From positions 1-5,471 of the forward strand of contig CALKVD010000146.1 in the NCBI GenBank assembly GCA_937996615.1: a stretch of DNA of 5,471 nucleotides, in the 5' to 3' direction. This stretch comes from an uncultured Rickettsiales bacterium. Lineage in GTDB: Bacteria; Pseudomonadota; Alphaproteobacteria; Rickettsiales; Midichloriaceae. This document shows, piece by piece, positions 1-5,471 of the stretch; position 1 is the stretch's first letter; the number at the start of each line of letters is the position of its first letter. The notes under the pieces are model-generated. The model worked only from the letters and a program-made list of their open reading frames with translations, did no database searches and was not told the origin of the DNA. Made by a program: the position numbers and the translations under genes.

Positions 1-1725
1 TTGGTCGAAAGACGAAGGCTTGGGATTAGATATAGGATTATTTTTATCTAACAGATGGCTTTGATCTATTTGTCTTGCAGACATATATTTTTTCCATTTT
101 TCACTGACAAACGGGGTTTCTTCCAGTTTTTCGACTGGGGTATATTTTGTTGCGAGTTCATATTCTGCTGCTAGAAAATTATTATACTGAGTAATTTTCT
201 CTTCTTGTTCTTCTGTGGTTGTTATTCTTTCTTTGATCAGAGTTGCTGCATATCGTTGCATAATGCTGTTAAAGTCATTACCGTTTATTACCTGATACAT
301 TTTGGGTTGAGTAAAAAACGGTTCGTCTCCTTCGTTATGGCCATATCTTCGATACCCTACTATATCGATGAAAACATCTTTGCCGAATTGATAGCGATAC
401 TCTGTTGCAAGTTGGGCAGCATAGATTATTGCGTCAACATCGGCAGCGTTAATGTGGAGAACTGGGGCATCGATAAATTTAGCAATGTCGGTACAATAGC
501 GGGTTGATCGTCCTTCGTTAGGGTTTGCAGTAAAGCCAACCTGGTTGTTCATTGCGATATGGATCGTTCCATTGGTTGAATATCCGTTTAATCCGGCCAT
601 TCCGAGAGTTTCCATTACAACCCCTTGACCCGCTAATGCAGCGTCACCGTGGAGCAGCAATCCAATTGCTTCAATTTCTTCGTCTTGGAACGCTTTGACT
701 CTACCTATAACTACCCCGTTAACGCTTTCAAGGTGAGACGGGTTCGGCGCTAGATCTAAATCTATGCAATCCTCATTGGTACAGCTATTAGTTGAAACTC
801 TACTTTCCCATCCCATATGGTATTTAACGTCCCCCGGAACATTAGCATTAGTTGGGAATAGCGAATTTCCCATGCATTCATATATAACCATGTGTAGAGG
901 TTTGTGCATAATCTGGACCAAGGTGTTGAGTCTCCCTCGGTGGGCCATTCCAATTACAACCTTTTGGCATTTTCGATCCGCAACTTCCCCTATAATAGTA
1001 TTCACAGCGACAATAACACTTTCCAACCCTTCAATTGAAAATCGTTTCATCCCAACAAATTTGTTATGTAAATAGCGTTCGAACAGCTCTGCTTTAGTTA
1101 TTTCTTCTAAAGCTTTGACTCTTATTTCTGCTTTTGGTTCTGGTACTCCGACGTTGATTTCGACTTTATGGCGCCACCATTTCAGTTCGGCTTCTGATTC
1201 TAGGTGTTCAAACTCAAACCCAATTCTGCTTGCATAAGTTTTGCGGAGAAATTCGATTAATATATTCAGTGGTGTTCTTTGGAGAGCAAAAACTTGGTCA
1301 ACCCAAACTTGATTTTTTGCTTCTTTTTCAGTAATCCCAAATGTTTTGAGATCAACTATGTTTCCTATATTAGAATTATTTTCTAGACCTAGAGGATCGA
1401 GTTTGACTTGTAAATGTCCCCTTGATCTATAGAATTGGACAATCTGAGCTGCGATTGCGCTGAGTTTTTCTTCGTTCTGCTGTTGTAGTTTGAGGAATGA
1501 GATATTCTGTTGCTTATTTTCGTTCAACTCTAGATTGTATTCAAGATTTTTAGTCTCACTTTTGATCTGATTCTTATCTCTATATACCCCACTATTATCA
1601 GTCACATGATTAGCAAAGTAATCGCACCAAGAAGGATCGACTGAATTTCGGTCTTTTAAATAAGATTGGTAAATTTCTTCAAGATAAACAGCATTATTGC
1701 TAGATAAACAATCGTCGGATAGCAT
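1..1725 (-). CDS. sucA: 2-oxoglutarate dehydrogenase E1 component (SucA/OdhA), N-terminal 575 residues, cut by the window edge
   Basis: The product is the thiamine-diphosphate-dependent E1 subunit of the cytoplasmic 2-oxoglutarate dehydrogenase complex. It decarboxylates 2-oxoglutarate and passes the succinyl group to the lipoyl domain of E2 (SucB) in the TCA cycle. I translated all 575 codons by hand: no stop or frameshift, and the frame is still open at position 1. Visible motifs, in order: the N-terminal E1o helix (NAVYLEEIYQSYLKD, residues 11-25, then VDPSW at 29-33); RGHLQVKLDPLGL (102 on); HRGRLN (262-267); KYHMG (301-305); NPSHLE (328-333); the cofactor motif HGDAALAG (359-366) with NNQVGF (393-398); RSTRYCTDIAK (406 on); and GHNEGDEP (442-449). 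Residues D361 and N394 are the expected Mg/ThDP ligands. Family members are about 900-1000 residues, so roughly the last 40% lies outside. The ATG at 1725 has a perfect AGGAGG site upstream. A Q/N/E/K-rich linker (about residues 56-90) separates the N-terminal helix from the core. sucB usually follows sucA, which would place it beyond the left edge. Confidence 0.97.
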   Translation of the reverse strand, partial: MLSDDCLSSNNAVYLEEIYQSYLKDRNSVDPSWCDYFANHVTDNSGVYRDKNQIKSETKNLEYNLELNENKQQNISFLKLQQQNEEKLSAIAAQIVQFYRSRGHLQVKLDPLGLENNSNIGNIVDLKTFGITEKEAKNQVWVDQVFALQRTPLNILIEFLRKTYASRIGFEFEHLESEAELKWWRHKVEINVGVPEPKAEIRVKALEEITKAELFERYLHNKFVGMKRFSIEGLESVIVAVNTIIGEVADRKCQKVVIGMAHRGRLNTLVQIMHKPLHMVIYECMGNSLFPTNANVPGDVKYHMGWESRVSTNSCTNEDCIDLDLAPNPSHLESVNGVVIGRVKAFQDEEIEAIGLLLHGDAALAGQGVVMETLGMAGLNGYSTNGTIHIAMNNQVGFTANPNEGRSTRYCTDIAKFIDAPVLHINAADVDAIIYAAQLATEYRYQFGKDVFIDIVGYRRYGHNEGDEPFFTQPKMYQVINGNDFNSIMQRYAATLIKERITTTEEQEEKITQYNNFLAAEYELATKYTPVEKLEETPFVSEKWKKYMSARQIDQSHLLDKNNPISNPKPSSFDQ

Positions 1726-1734
1726 ATAATAAAT

Positions 1735-1740
1735 CCTCCT
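1735..1740 (-). promoter_or_regulatory. Ribosome binding site of sucA
   Basis: Read on the minus strand this is a perfect AGGAGG, separated by 9 bases from the ATG at 1725. It fixes the sucA start and suggests efficient translation. Confidence 0.85.
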
Positions 1741-1791
1741 TAAATCAATGGATTAATAGAATATAGTACTAAATAATAAACTAAAATTTAA

Positions 1792-1809
1792 TTACTATAA
1801 AGCTAGTAA
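1792..1809. repeat. Short inverted repeat (possible operator)
   Basis: TTACTA and TAGTAA form a perfect 6-base dyad separated by 6 bases (TAAAGC). It lies 67 bases upstream of the sucA start. The layout is compatible with a dimeric repressor site, but in such AT-rich DNA a 6-base dyad can arise by chance, and no regulator gene is in view. Confidence 0.3.
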
Positions 1810-1823
1810 CAAAATTTTTATAT

Positions 1824-1885
1824 TGGCGCAAGTACTTAAATGTGAAAAAAATTATATATTTTTTTTGCTTTAGGTACTTCCGCTG
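1824..1885. repeat. Long imperfect inverted repeat / hairpin, function unknown
   Basis: The two arms pair about one centre. The outer stem 1824-1828 with 1881-1885 has five pairs, two of them G-U. A C/C mismatch follows. The main stem 1830-1840 (AAGTACTTAAA) with 1869-1879 (TTTAGGTACTT) has eleven pairs, one G-U. After a 3x3 internal loop, an A-run (1845-1850) pairs with a T-run (1859-1864), leaving an 8-base apical loop. That is about 23 pairs in 62 bases. It ends 37 bases before the terminase gene's ribosome binding site. It could be a palindromic repeat element, a leader RNA structure, or a regulator binding region. A terminator is unlikely because no gene ends here. Confidence 0.5.
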
Positions 1886-1922
1886 TCGTATTGGTTATAG
1901 TAATAATAGCGCAATCCAGGTT

Positions 1923-1928
1923 AGAAGG
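1923..1928 (+). promoter_or_regulatory. Ribosome binding site supporting the TTG start of the terminase gene
   Basis: AGAAGG lies 8 bases before the TTG at 1937. The alternative ATG at 2012 has only a weak AGAGA 11 bases upstream, so this site favours the longer protein with a non-ATG start. Confidence 0.55.
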
Positions 1929-1936
1929 CCTTAATC

Positions 1937-3550
1937 TTGGATCCAAAACTAAAATTAATTAATCAAAAATATAATACATACAATAACAATATAACAGAGA
2001 TAATATATAATATGACTTTATTCAATGAAATACTCAAATACGATTTTCTCAGTTTTCTACGCAAGGTTTTTGTGACCCTCAATGGTGATCAAAAATTTGA
2101 GCCGAACTGGCATCTAGAATTACTTGCTGAAATTATAATGGAAATCAAAGCGGGTTCCTACAATAAACGCTTGATAGTCAACCTGCCGCCCCGATCACTT
2201 AAATCAATTTGCTTTAGCGTTGCTTGGCCGGCCTGGCTCCTTGGACATGACAAAAGCAAAAAGATTATTGTGGCTAGCTATGCCCAATCTCTAGCCAACA
2301 AACATAGTCACGATTGTCGGCTGGTTATGTCTAGCGAATGGTACCAAAATCTCTTTCCCGAAACAAAACTACTCAAAGGTCAAAACAAGATCAATAAATT
2401 TATGACTAGCGGAAATGGCTTTAGGATTGCAACATCAGTTGGGGGGATGATGACTGGAGAAGGAGCTGATCTGATCGTTGTTGACGACCCACAAAACGCG
2501 GTTCAGGCAATGAGTAAAAATATGCGGACTCGGTGTGCTAATTGGTTTAGGCAAACTTTGATGTCCCGACTAAATGACAAGCAGAACGGTACTATAGCCT
2601 TGGTTATGCAGAGAATGCATGCTGAAGATTTGTCTGGGGTTTTGCTCAGCGATGATTCAAATAATTGGGAGAATATCAAAATACCGATGATCGCAGAAAA
2701 TGATTTGCTCTATGATATCGGTACTTTTAAGCATAATTTTAAAGAAGGAGAGTATATGCATAATGCTCGAGATAATCAAACAGTGGTTGAAAAATTAAAG
2801 TACGAATTGGGCAGCTACGCTTTTGCTTCCCAATACCAACAAAATCCAATTCAAGCTGGTGGCGGAATAATCAAAAAGTCTTGGATCAAACGCTATAATG
2901 ATTCAATCAAATCTAATACTAAATGGGAGATGGTTTACCAAAGTTGGGATTGTGCAATCAAAGCTGGAGAAAACCATGACTATAGCGTTTGTACAACCTG
3001 GGGTTTGTACCAAAACCGTTTGCATTTGCTTCATGTATTCCGTGAACAACTTGAATATCCATATTTATACAAAGCAATAATGTCGATGAGTCAGAGATAT
3101 AAACCAAATTCTGTATTGATTGAAGATAAAGCTGCTGGACAACAATTGCTCCAGGATTTAACTCGAAGAGCAAACCAGGCTGCCTCAGTTGAAACCGAAC
3201 ATATAGCTAATTCAAATCTCGATATTCTAGATCGTTGTGATTATAATTCAATTCCAGCAGTTGCTGTTGTGCCAAAGTATGATAAAGTAACAAGGTTGAT
3301 GCTTGTGTCGCCAATGTTTGAAAATGAAATGGTACTTCTGCCTGAATATGCTGATTGGTTGCCAGAATTTGAGCAAGAACTATTGTCATTTCCGATCGAT
3401 CGACATGATGATCAGGTTGATTCTCTAACTCAAATGCTATGGTGGTGGCAAAATAAAAATAACCCACAACAAAAACAAAAAACAAATAAAAAAATTGCGA
3501 TTTCTGCTAATAATGACGATAGTAGAAATTGGAATTTGGGTAAAATATAA
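1937..3550 (+). CDS. Phage-type terminase large subunit (ATPase plus RNase H-like nuclease)
   Basis: Large terminases are the ATP-driven motors that pump phage (or gene transfer agent) DNA into empty capsids and cut it at start and end. The 537-residue protein has both domains. The N-terminal ATPase has a Walker A-like loop NLPPRSLKS (82-90), a Walker B strand LIVVDDP (179-185, with D183/D184), and a coupling segment VMQRMHAEDLSG (223-234). The C-terminal nuclease shows acidic residues in SWDCA (D338), IEDKAAG (E396/D397) and RHDDQVDS (D491/D492/D495). This layout matches the terminase group often found in Rickettsiales and related alphaproteobacteria (I recall it as the TIGR01630-type C-terminal domain). 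It lacks the GRGAGKT-like Walker A I associate with the Rhodobacter GTA terminase. Family similarity begins near residue 28; residues 1-25 are N/Y-rich, so an ATG at 2012 (512 residues) is possible. The 410-440 stretch looks like an insertion. No other phage gene is in view. All expected catalytic residues are kept. Confidence 0.92.
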   Translation: MDPKLKLINQKYNTYNNNITEIIYNMTLFNEILKYDFLSFLRKVFVTLNGDQKFEPNWHLELLAEIIMEIKAGSYNKRLIVNLPPRSLKSICFSVAWPAWLLGHDKSKKIIVASYAQSLANKHSHDCRLVMSSEWYQNLFPETKLLKGQNKINKFMTSGNGFRIATSVGGMMTGEGADLIVVDDPQNAVQAMSKNMRTRCANWFRQTLMSRLNDKQNGTIALVMQRMHAEDLSGVLLSDDSNNWENIKIPMIAENDLLYDIGTFKHNFKEGEYMHNARDNQTVVEKLKYELGSYAFASQYQQNPIQAGGGIIKKSWIKRYNDSIKSNTKWEMVYQSWDCAIKAGENHDYSVCTTWGLYQNRLHLLHVFREQLEYPYLYKAIMSMSQRYKPNSVLIEDKAAGQQLLQDLTRRANQAASVETEHIANSNLDILDRCDYNSIPAVAVVPKYDKVTRLMLVSPMFENEMVLLPEYADWLPEFEQELLSFPIDRHDDQVDSLTQMLWWWQNKNNPQQKQKTNKKIAISANNDDSRNWNLGKI

Positions 3551-3597
3551 AGTAAAACAAAACCTAAAATATAAAAATATAACAAATTCGGTTGAAT

Positions 3598-3604
3598 GAA
3601 GGGA
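3598..3604 (+). promoter_or_regulatory. Ribosome binding site that decides the ubiB start
   Basis: GAAGGGA stands 9 bases before the ATG at 3614. An earlier in-frame ATG at 3596 overlaps this site and has no purine-rich site of its own upstream, so the 3614 start is preferred. The 63-base gap after the terminase gene (3551-3613) is A-rich and shows no terminator hairpin. Confidence 0.6.
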
Positions 3605-3613
3605 ATATATCAA

Positions 3614-5248
3614 ATGTTTAAACTTATTACGTTATTGTTGGTCAATGCAACCATATGGCGAATTTTTGTACTGATGTTGGCGCTATCGGTGGAAAAATAC
3701 TGGATTTATAGAAAAATTATTGCAAAAAATCAAAATAATTATAATAAATTTGACTTCAATTCTAATAAGTCGCAATATATAGCAAATAATTTCGATATAC
3801 TTGCTAAATGCCAACAGAAACTTGGGGCTAATTTAGTTGCTGTTCTACCCAAACTCGGCCCAGCGTTTATCAAATTTGGTCAGTTTCTCGCTTCCCGATC
3901 TGACCTTGTTGGAGAAGAAATATGCAATCAGCTGCGCAGTCTTCAGGATAAAGTTGCTGCCATTCCGGATGAACAAATGATTGAAATTATCCATAGAGAA
4001 AACCCCAACCTCCTAAAGGTCGCAAAAATCGACAGTCTTCAAGCCGCCGGATCTGTAGCCCAGGTCTATCAAGCCACAATGAACAACGGTGATAAAATTG
4101 CAATCAAAGTTTTGCGACCAAGAATTAGAAAGGAATTTGCCGAAAATCTTGCACTTCTAGACTATCTCGCTAAAATGATTCAAAAATTTTTTCCCAAATC
4201 AAAAAGATTAAAACTAAACGAAGTTATTAATGTATTGCGCCATAGTTCCAGTGTAGAATTGGATATGAATCTCGAGGCAGCAGCGGCAGAAAGATTAAGA
4301 AAAAATTGTGAGTCACATGGCAATTTGCTTTATGTCCCCCAAGTTTTTTGGGAATATTCAACTGCGTCGGTTTTAGTGATGGAATGGGTCAAGGGAAAAT
4401 CCCTGAACGAGATAATTACACAACCAAAAGTTGAATATAACGCCGCCAAAATAGCAGAAAAGCTAGCGCTAGGTTTCTTTGCCCAAGCCCATGAAGACGG
4501 ATTTTTCCATGCTGATATCCACGGTGGTAATATTATTGTTGATGAACAAAACCGAGTTTTTCTGATTGATTGTGGGATTGTGAGTTTTTTACCCACCCGT
4601 GATCGTTTGGCAATTGCAAGGATTTTGCATGCATTTATTAATGGTGATTATGATAAAGTTGCTGACCTCCATTTTCAAAGTGGATATATTCCCGCAAATG
4701 AATCTAAAAGCTTGTTCACTCTTGCCTGCCATAGTATTGCTGCGCCCATCATGGATAAATCTAGTGGTGATGTTTCTATGTCGAGTTTGTTGCGACGCCT
4801 TATTATTATAACTTCGAAATTTAATATGGAAACCCAGCCTCAACTACTTTTGCTTCAAAAAACTATGGTCACTCTCGAGGGTACTATTTGTTCGATTAGT
4901 CCAGCAACCAATATGTGGGATATTGCCAAACCTTGGTTTAAAGCTTGGGAAGCTCGTAATTTGAGTTGCAAGGCTAAATTGAGTTTATTTGGGGATGAAT
5001 TGCGAGAAATTATTGCAAATAAAATGCGGAACGAGGTTAGGAGCGGAAGCCAAAATGCAACTGGAAGCAGTGAAGGTGGCAAAATACAATTTAGAGCTGC
5101 AGAATCCTTTGGCAATAGAGGTTATCAGAATCAACCAGAAATTTATGCAACTCTATATAAAAATAGCCAAAAATCTAAAAACTCTCGGAGAATTGGTTAT
5201 GTTATTTTGGCTTTTTTGGTAGGTGTTTTATTTTTAACTGGAAATTAA
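3614..5248 (+). CDS. ubiB: UbiB/ABC1/AarF-family atypical kinase-like protein, ubiquinone biosynthesis
   Basis: UbiB proteins are membrane-associated atypical kinases/ATPases needed for ubiquinone synthesis; the older database label '2-polyprenylphenol 6-hydroxylase' is not thought to describe their chemistry. From the ATG at 3614 the protein has 544 residues, typical for the family. Family motifs in order: KFGQ (87-90) of the KxGQ motif; an alanine-rich loop AAGSVAQV (144-151) in place of the kinase P-loop; ATP-site lysine in AIKVLRP (K165); ELD (215-217) followed by E221; VLVMEWVKG (253-261); catalytic loop HADIHGGN (299-306, D301 and N306); and the metal-binding aspartate in IDCG (D319). 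The last two differ from the common HADPHPGN and DFG. A hydrophobic N-terminus (about 1-30) and a C-terminal hydrophobic stretch (about 527-542) suggest inner-membrane attachment. The tail before it (about 471-525) is rich in S, G, N and K and looks disordered. The longer start at 3596 would add six residues. It may be co-transcribed with the terminase gene. Confidence 0.93.
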   Translation: MFKLITLLLVNATIWRIFVLMLALSVEKYWIYRKIIAKNQNNYNKFDFNSNKSQYIANNFDILAKCQQKLGANLVAVLPKLGPAFIKFGQFLASRSDLVGEEICNQLRSLQDKVAAIPDEQMIEIIHRENPNLLKVAKIDSLQAAGSVAQVYQATMNNGDKIAIKVLRPRIRKEFAENLALLDYLAKMIQKFFPKSKRLKLNEVINVLRHSSSVELDMNLEAAAAERLRKNCESHGNLLYVPQVFWEYSTASVLVMEWVKGKSLNEIITQPKVEYNAAKIAEKLALGFFAQAHEDGFFHADIHGGNIIVDEQNRVFLIDCGIVSFLPTRDRLAIARILHAFINGDYDKVADLHFQSGYIPANESKSLFTLACHSIAAPIMDKSSGDVSMSSLLRRLIIITSKFNMETQPQLLLLQKTMVTLEGTICSISPATNMWDIAKPWFKAWEARNLSCKAKLSLFGDELREIIANKMRNEVRSGSQNATGSSEGGKIQFRAAESFGNRGYQNQPEIYATLYKNSQKSKNSRRIGYVILAFLVGVLFLTGN

Positions 5249-5274
5249 TTAAATTATTATATTAAATTATTATA
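5249..5274. repeat. Perfect tandem duplication of a 13-base unit after ubiB
   Basis: TTAAATTATTATA occurs twice with no gap (5249-5261 and 5262-5274), starting right after the ubiB TAA stop. A recent slippage duplication is the simplest explanation. Confidence 0.85.
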
Positions 5275-5307
5275 AGAGAATAATTTTGTTCTCTGTCCCC
5301 TTTTTTT
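5275..5307 (+). terminator. Weak terminator-like hairpin after ubiB
   Basis: AGAGAA (5275-5280) pairs with TTCTCT (5289-5294). The stem can extend inward by a U-G and an A-U pair, leaving a 4-base loop. A run of seven T (5301-5307) follows, but six bases (GTCCCC) separate it from the stem, so it is not a canonical intrinsic terminator. Its position 26 bases after the stop codon supports a transcription end. Confidence 0.4.
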
Positions 5308-5366
5308 CAATTTATGCCTCCCATGTTTTAACATTTTCCCATATTTAACATTCTTTTTCAATTTAT
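5303..5366. repeat. Cluster of short direct repeats in the ubiB downstream region
   Basis: TTTTTCAATTTAT is present at 5303-5315 and again at 5354-5366. Between them is an imperfect tandem pair of about 18 bases: CCCATGTTTTAACATTTT at 5320-5337, and CCCATATTTAACATTCT starting at 5338. Both are seen directly; no function is evident. Confidence 0.6.
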
Positions 5367-5471
5367 TTTCAGTATTTTTTCTTCCCAAAAAATGGTATTG
5401 GAACTAAATTACCAGTATCTATTTTATAAAAGTTATTTTATTTTTTTAGCTAAATGAAATAAGCTGCGAAT
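5367..5471. other. AT-rich non-coding right end
   Basis: No ORF of useful length is seen. The ATG at 5454 is followed by a stop after one codon. All three minus-strand frames reach a stop within about 40 bases of the edge, so at most the last few codons of a convergent gene could be present, and I cannot support that. Confidence 0.5.

Larger units (their letters stand above)
1726..1936. other. Divergent intergenic region between sucA and the terminase gene
   Basis: This 211-base, very AT-rich stretch has no ORF and no tRNA-like structure. Promoters for both flanking genes should lie here because they diverge, but I could not find a convincing -35/-10 pair on either strand. Many TATA-like strings occur by composition alone, for example TATAGT at 1896-1901 on the plus strand. 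It holds the sucA ribosome binding site, an 18-base dyad (1792-1809), a 62-base imperfect hairpin (1824-1885), and three copies of a GTAC-centred motif (1765-1773, 1831-1840, and 1869-1879 on the opposite strand). Confidence 0.6.

Noticed and set aside
205..507. Plus-strand ORF of 100 codons
   Set aside because: It lies antisense inside sucA, whose minus-strand frame matches the 2-oxoglutarate dehydrogenase family throughout. The ORF product has no recognisable motif.
764..1075. Plus-strand ORF of 103 codons, and a minus-strand ORF at 762-953
   Set aside because: Both overlap the conserved HRGRLN/KYHMG/NPSHLE part of sucA in other frames and are shadows of it.
1..1725. sucA as a pseudogene, since no complete ORF closes here
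   Set aside because: Codon-by-codon reading from 1725 to 1 shows no stop and family motifs in one frame. It is merely cut by the window edge.
1824..1885. Bidirectional intrinsic terminator
   Set aside because: Both flanking genes start here and none ends, and the T-run lies inside the hairpin rather than after it.
1741..1936. Sigma-70 promoters for sucA and the terminase gene
   Set aside because: Several TATA-like strings exist, but none has a good -35 at a 16-18 base spacing; in AT-rich DNA such matches are not informative.
2898..3485. Small ORFs on both strands inside the terminase gene
   Set aside because: They overlap the nuclease domain, whose motifs explain the coding signal.
1937..3550. 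Terminase as a Rhodobacter-type gene transfer agent gene
   Set aside because: The Walker A-like loop is PPRSLKS, not the GRGAGKT-like form I associate with that terminase, and no other gene transfer agent gene is adjacent. A different particle type is still possible.
4330..5222. Four small ORFs inside ubiB (4330-4596 minus, 4589-4843 minus, 4599-4811 plus, 4855-5115 minus) and one at 4989-5222 plus
   Set aside because: They overlap the UbiB catalytic motifs or C-terminal tail in other frames and have no ribosome binding site or domain of their own.
5249..5366. CRISPR array
   Set aside because: Units are only 13-18 bases, AT-rich, mostly directly adjacent, and lack regular unique spacers.
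5430..5471. End of a convergent minus-strand gene at the right edge
   Set aside because: Each minus-strand frame gives only a handful of codons before a stop, too few to recognise anything.

Overview
The window is AT-rich bacterial DNA with three protein-coding genes: a divergent pair (sucA to the left, a phage-type terminase gene to the right), then a third gene downstream in the rightward direction. A 2-oxoglutarate dehydrogenase E1 gene, a UbiB/ABC1-family gene and a terminase of the 'PPRSLKS' type together suggest an AT-rich, respiring alphaproteobacterium. A Rickettsiales-like or similar host-associated lineage fits best. This is inferred from gene content and base composition; no rRNA or other marker is present.

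Layout. Positions 1-1725 (minus strand) hold the first 575 codons of sucA, with an uninterrupted reading frame that runs off the left edge. Positions 1726-1936 are the divergent intergenic region. It carries a textbook ribosome binding site for sucA, a short dyad, and a long imperfect hairpin (1824-1885) that no recognised feature explains. Positions 1937-3550 (plus) encode a full-length phage-type terminase large subunit with ATPase and nuclease motifs in place. After a 63-base gap, 3614-5248 (plus) encodes a UbiB/ABC1/AarF atypical kinase-like protein with a C-terminal membrane segment. Positions 5249-5471 are non-coding, with tandem repeats and a weak terminator-like hairpin.

How the genes relate. 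SucA (TCA cycle) and UbiB (ubiquinone supply) both belong to aerobic energy metabolism, but they are transcribed in opposite directions and need not be co-regulated. The terminase does not fit: a DNA-packaging motor gene sits alone between two housekeeping genes, with no small terminase, portal or capsid gene in view. The 63-base gap before ubiB contains no visible terminator, so the two may be co-transcribed.

I do not see a clearly new multi-gene system. The points most worth a second look are the isolated intact terminase, the intergenic hairpin with its repeated GTAC-centred motif, and unusual residues in the UbiB kinase motifs (HADIHGGN and DCG).
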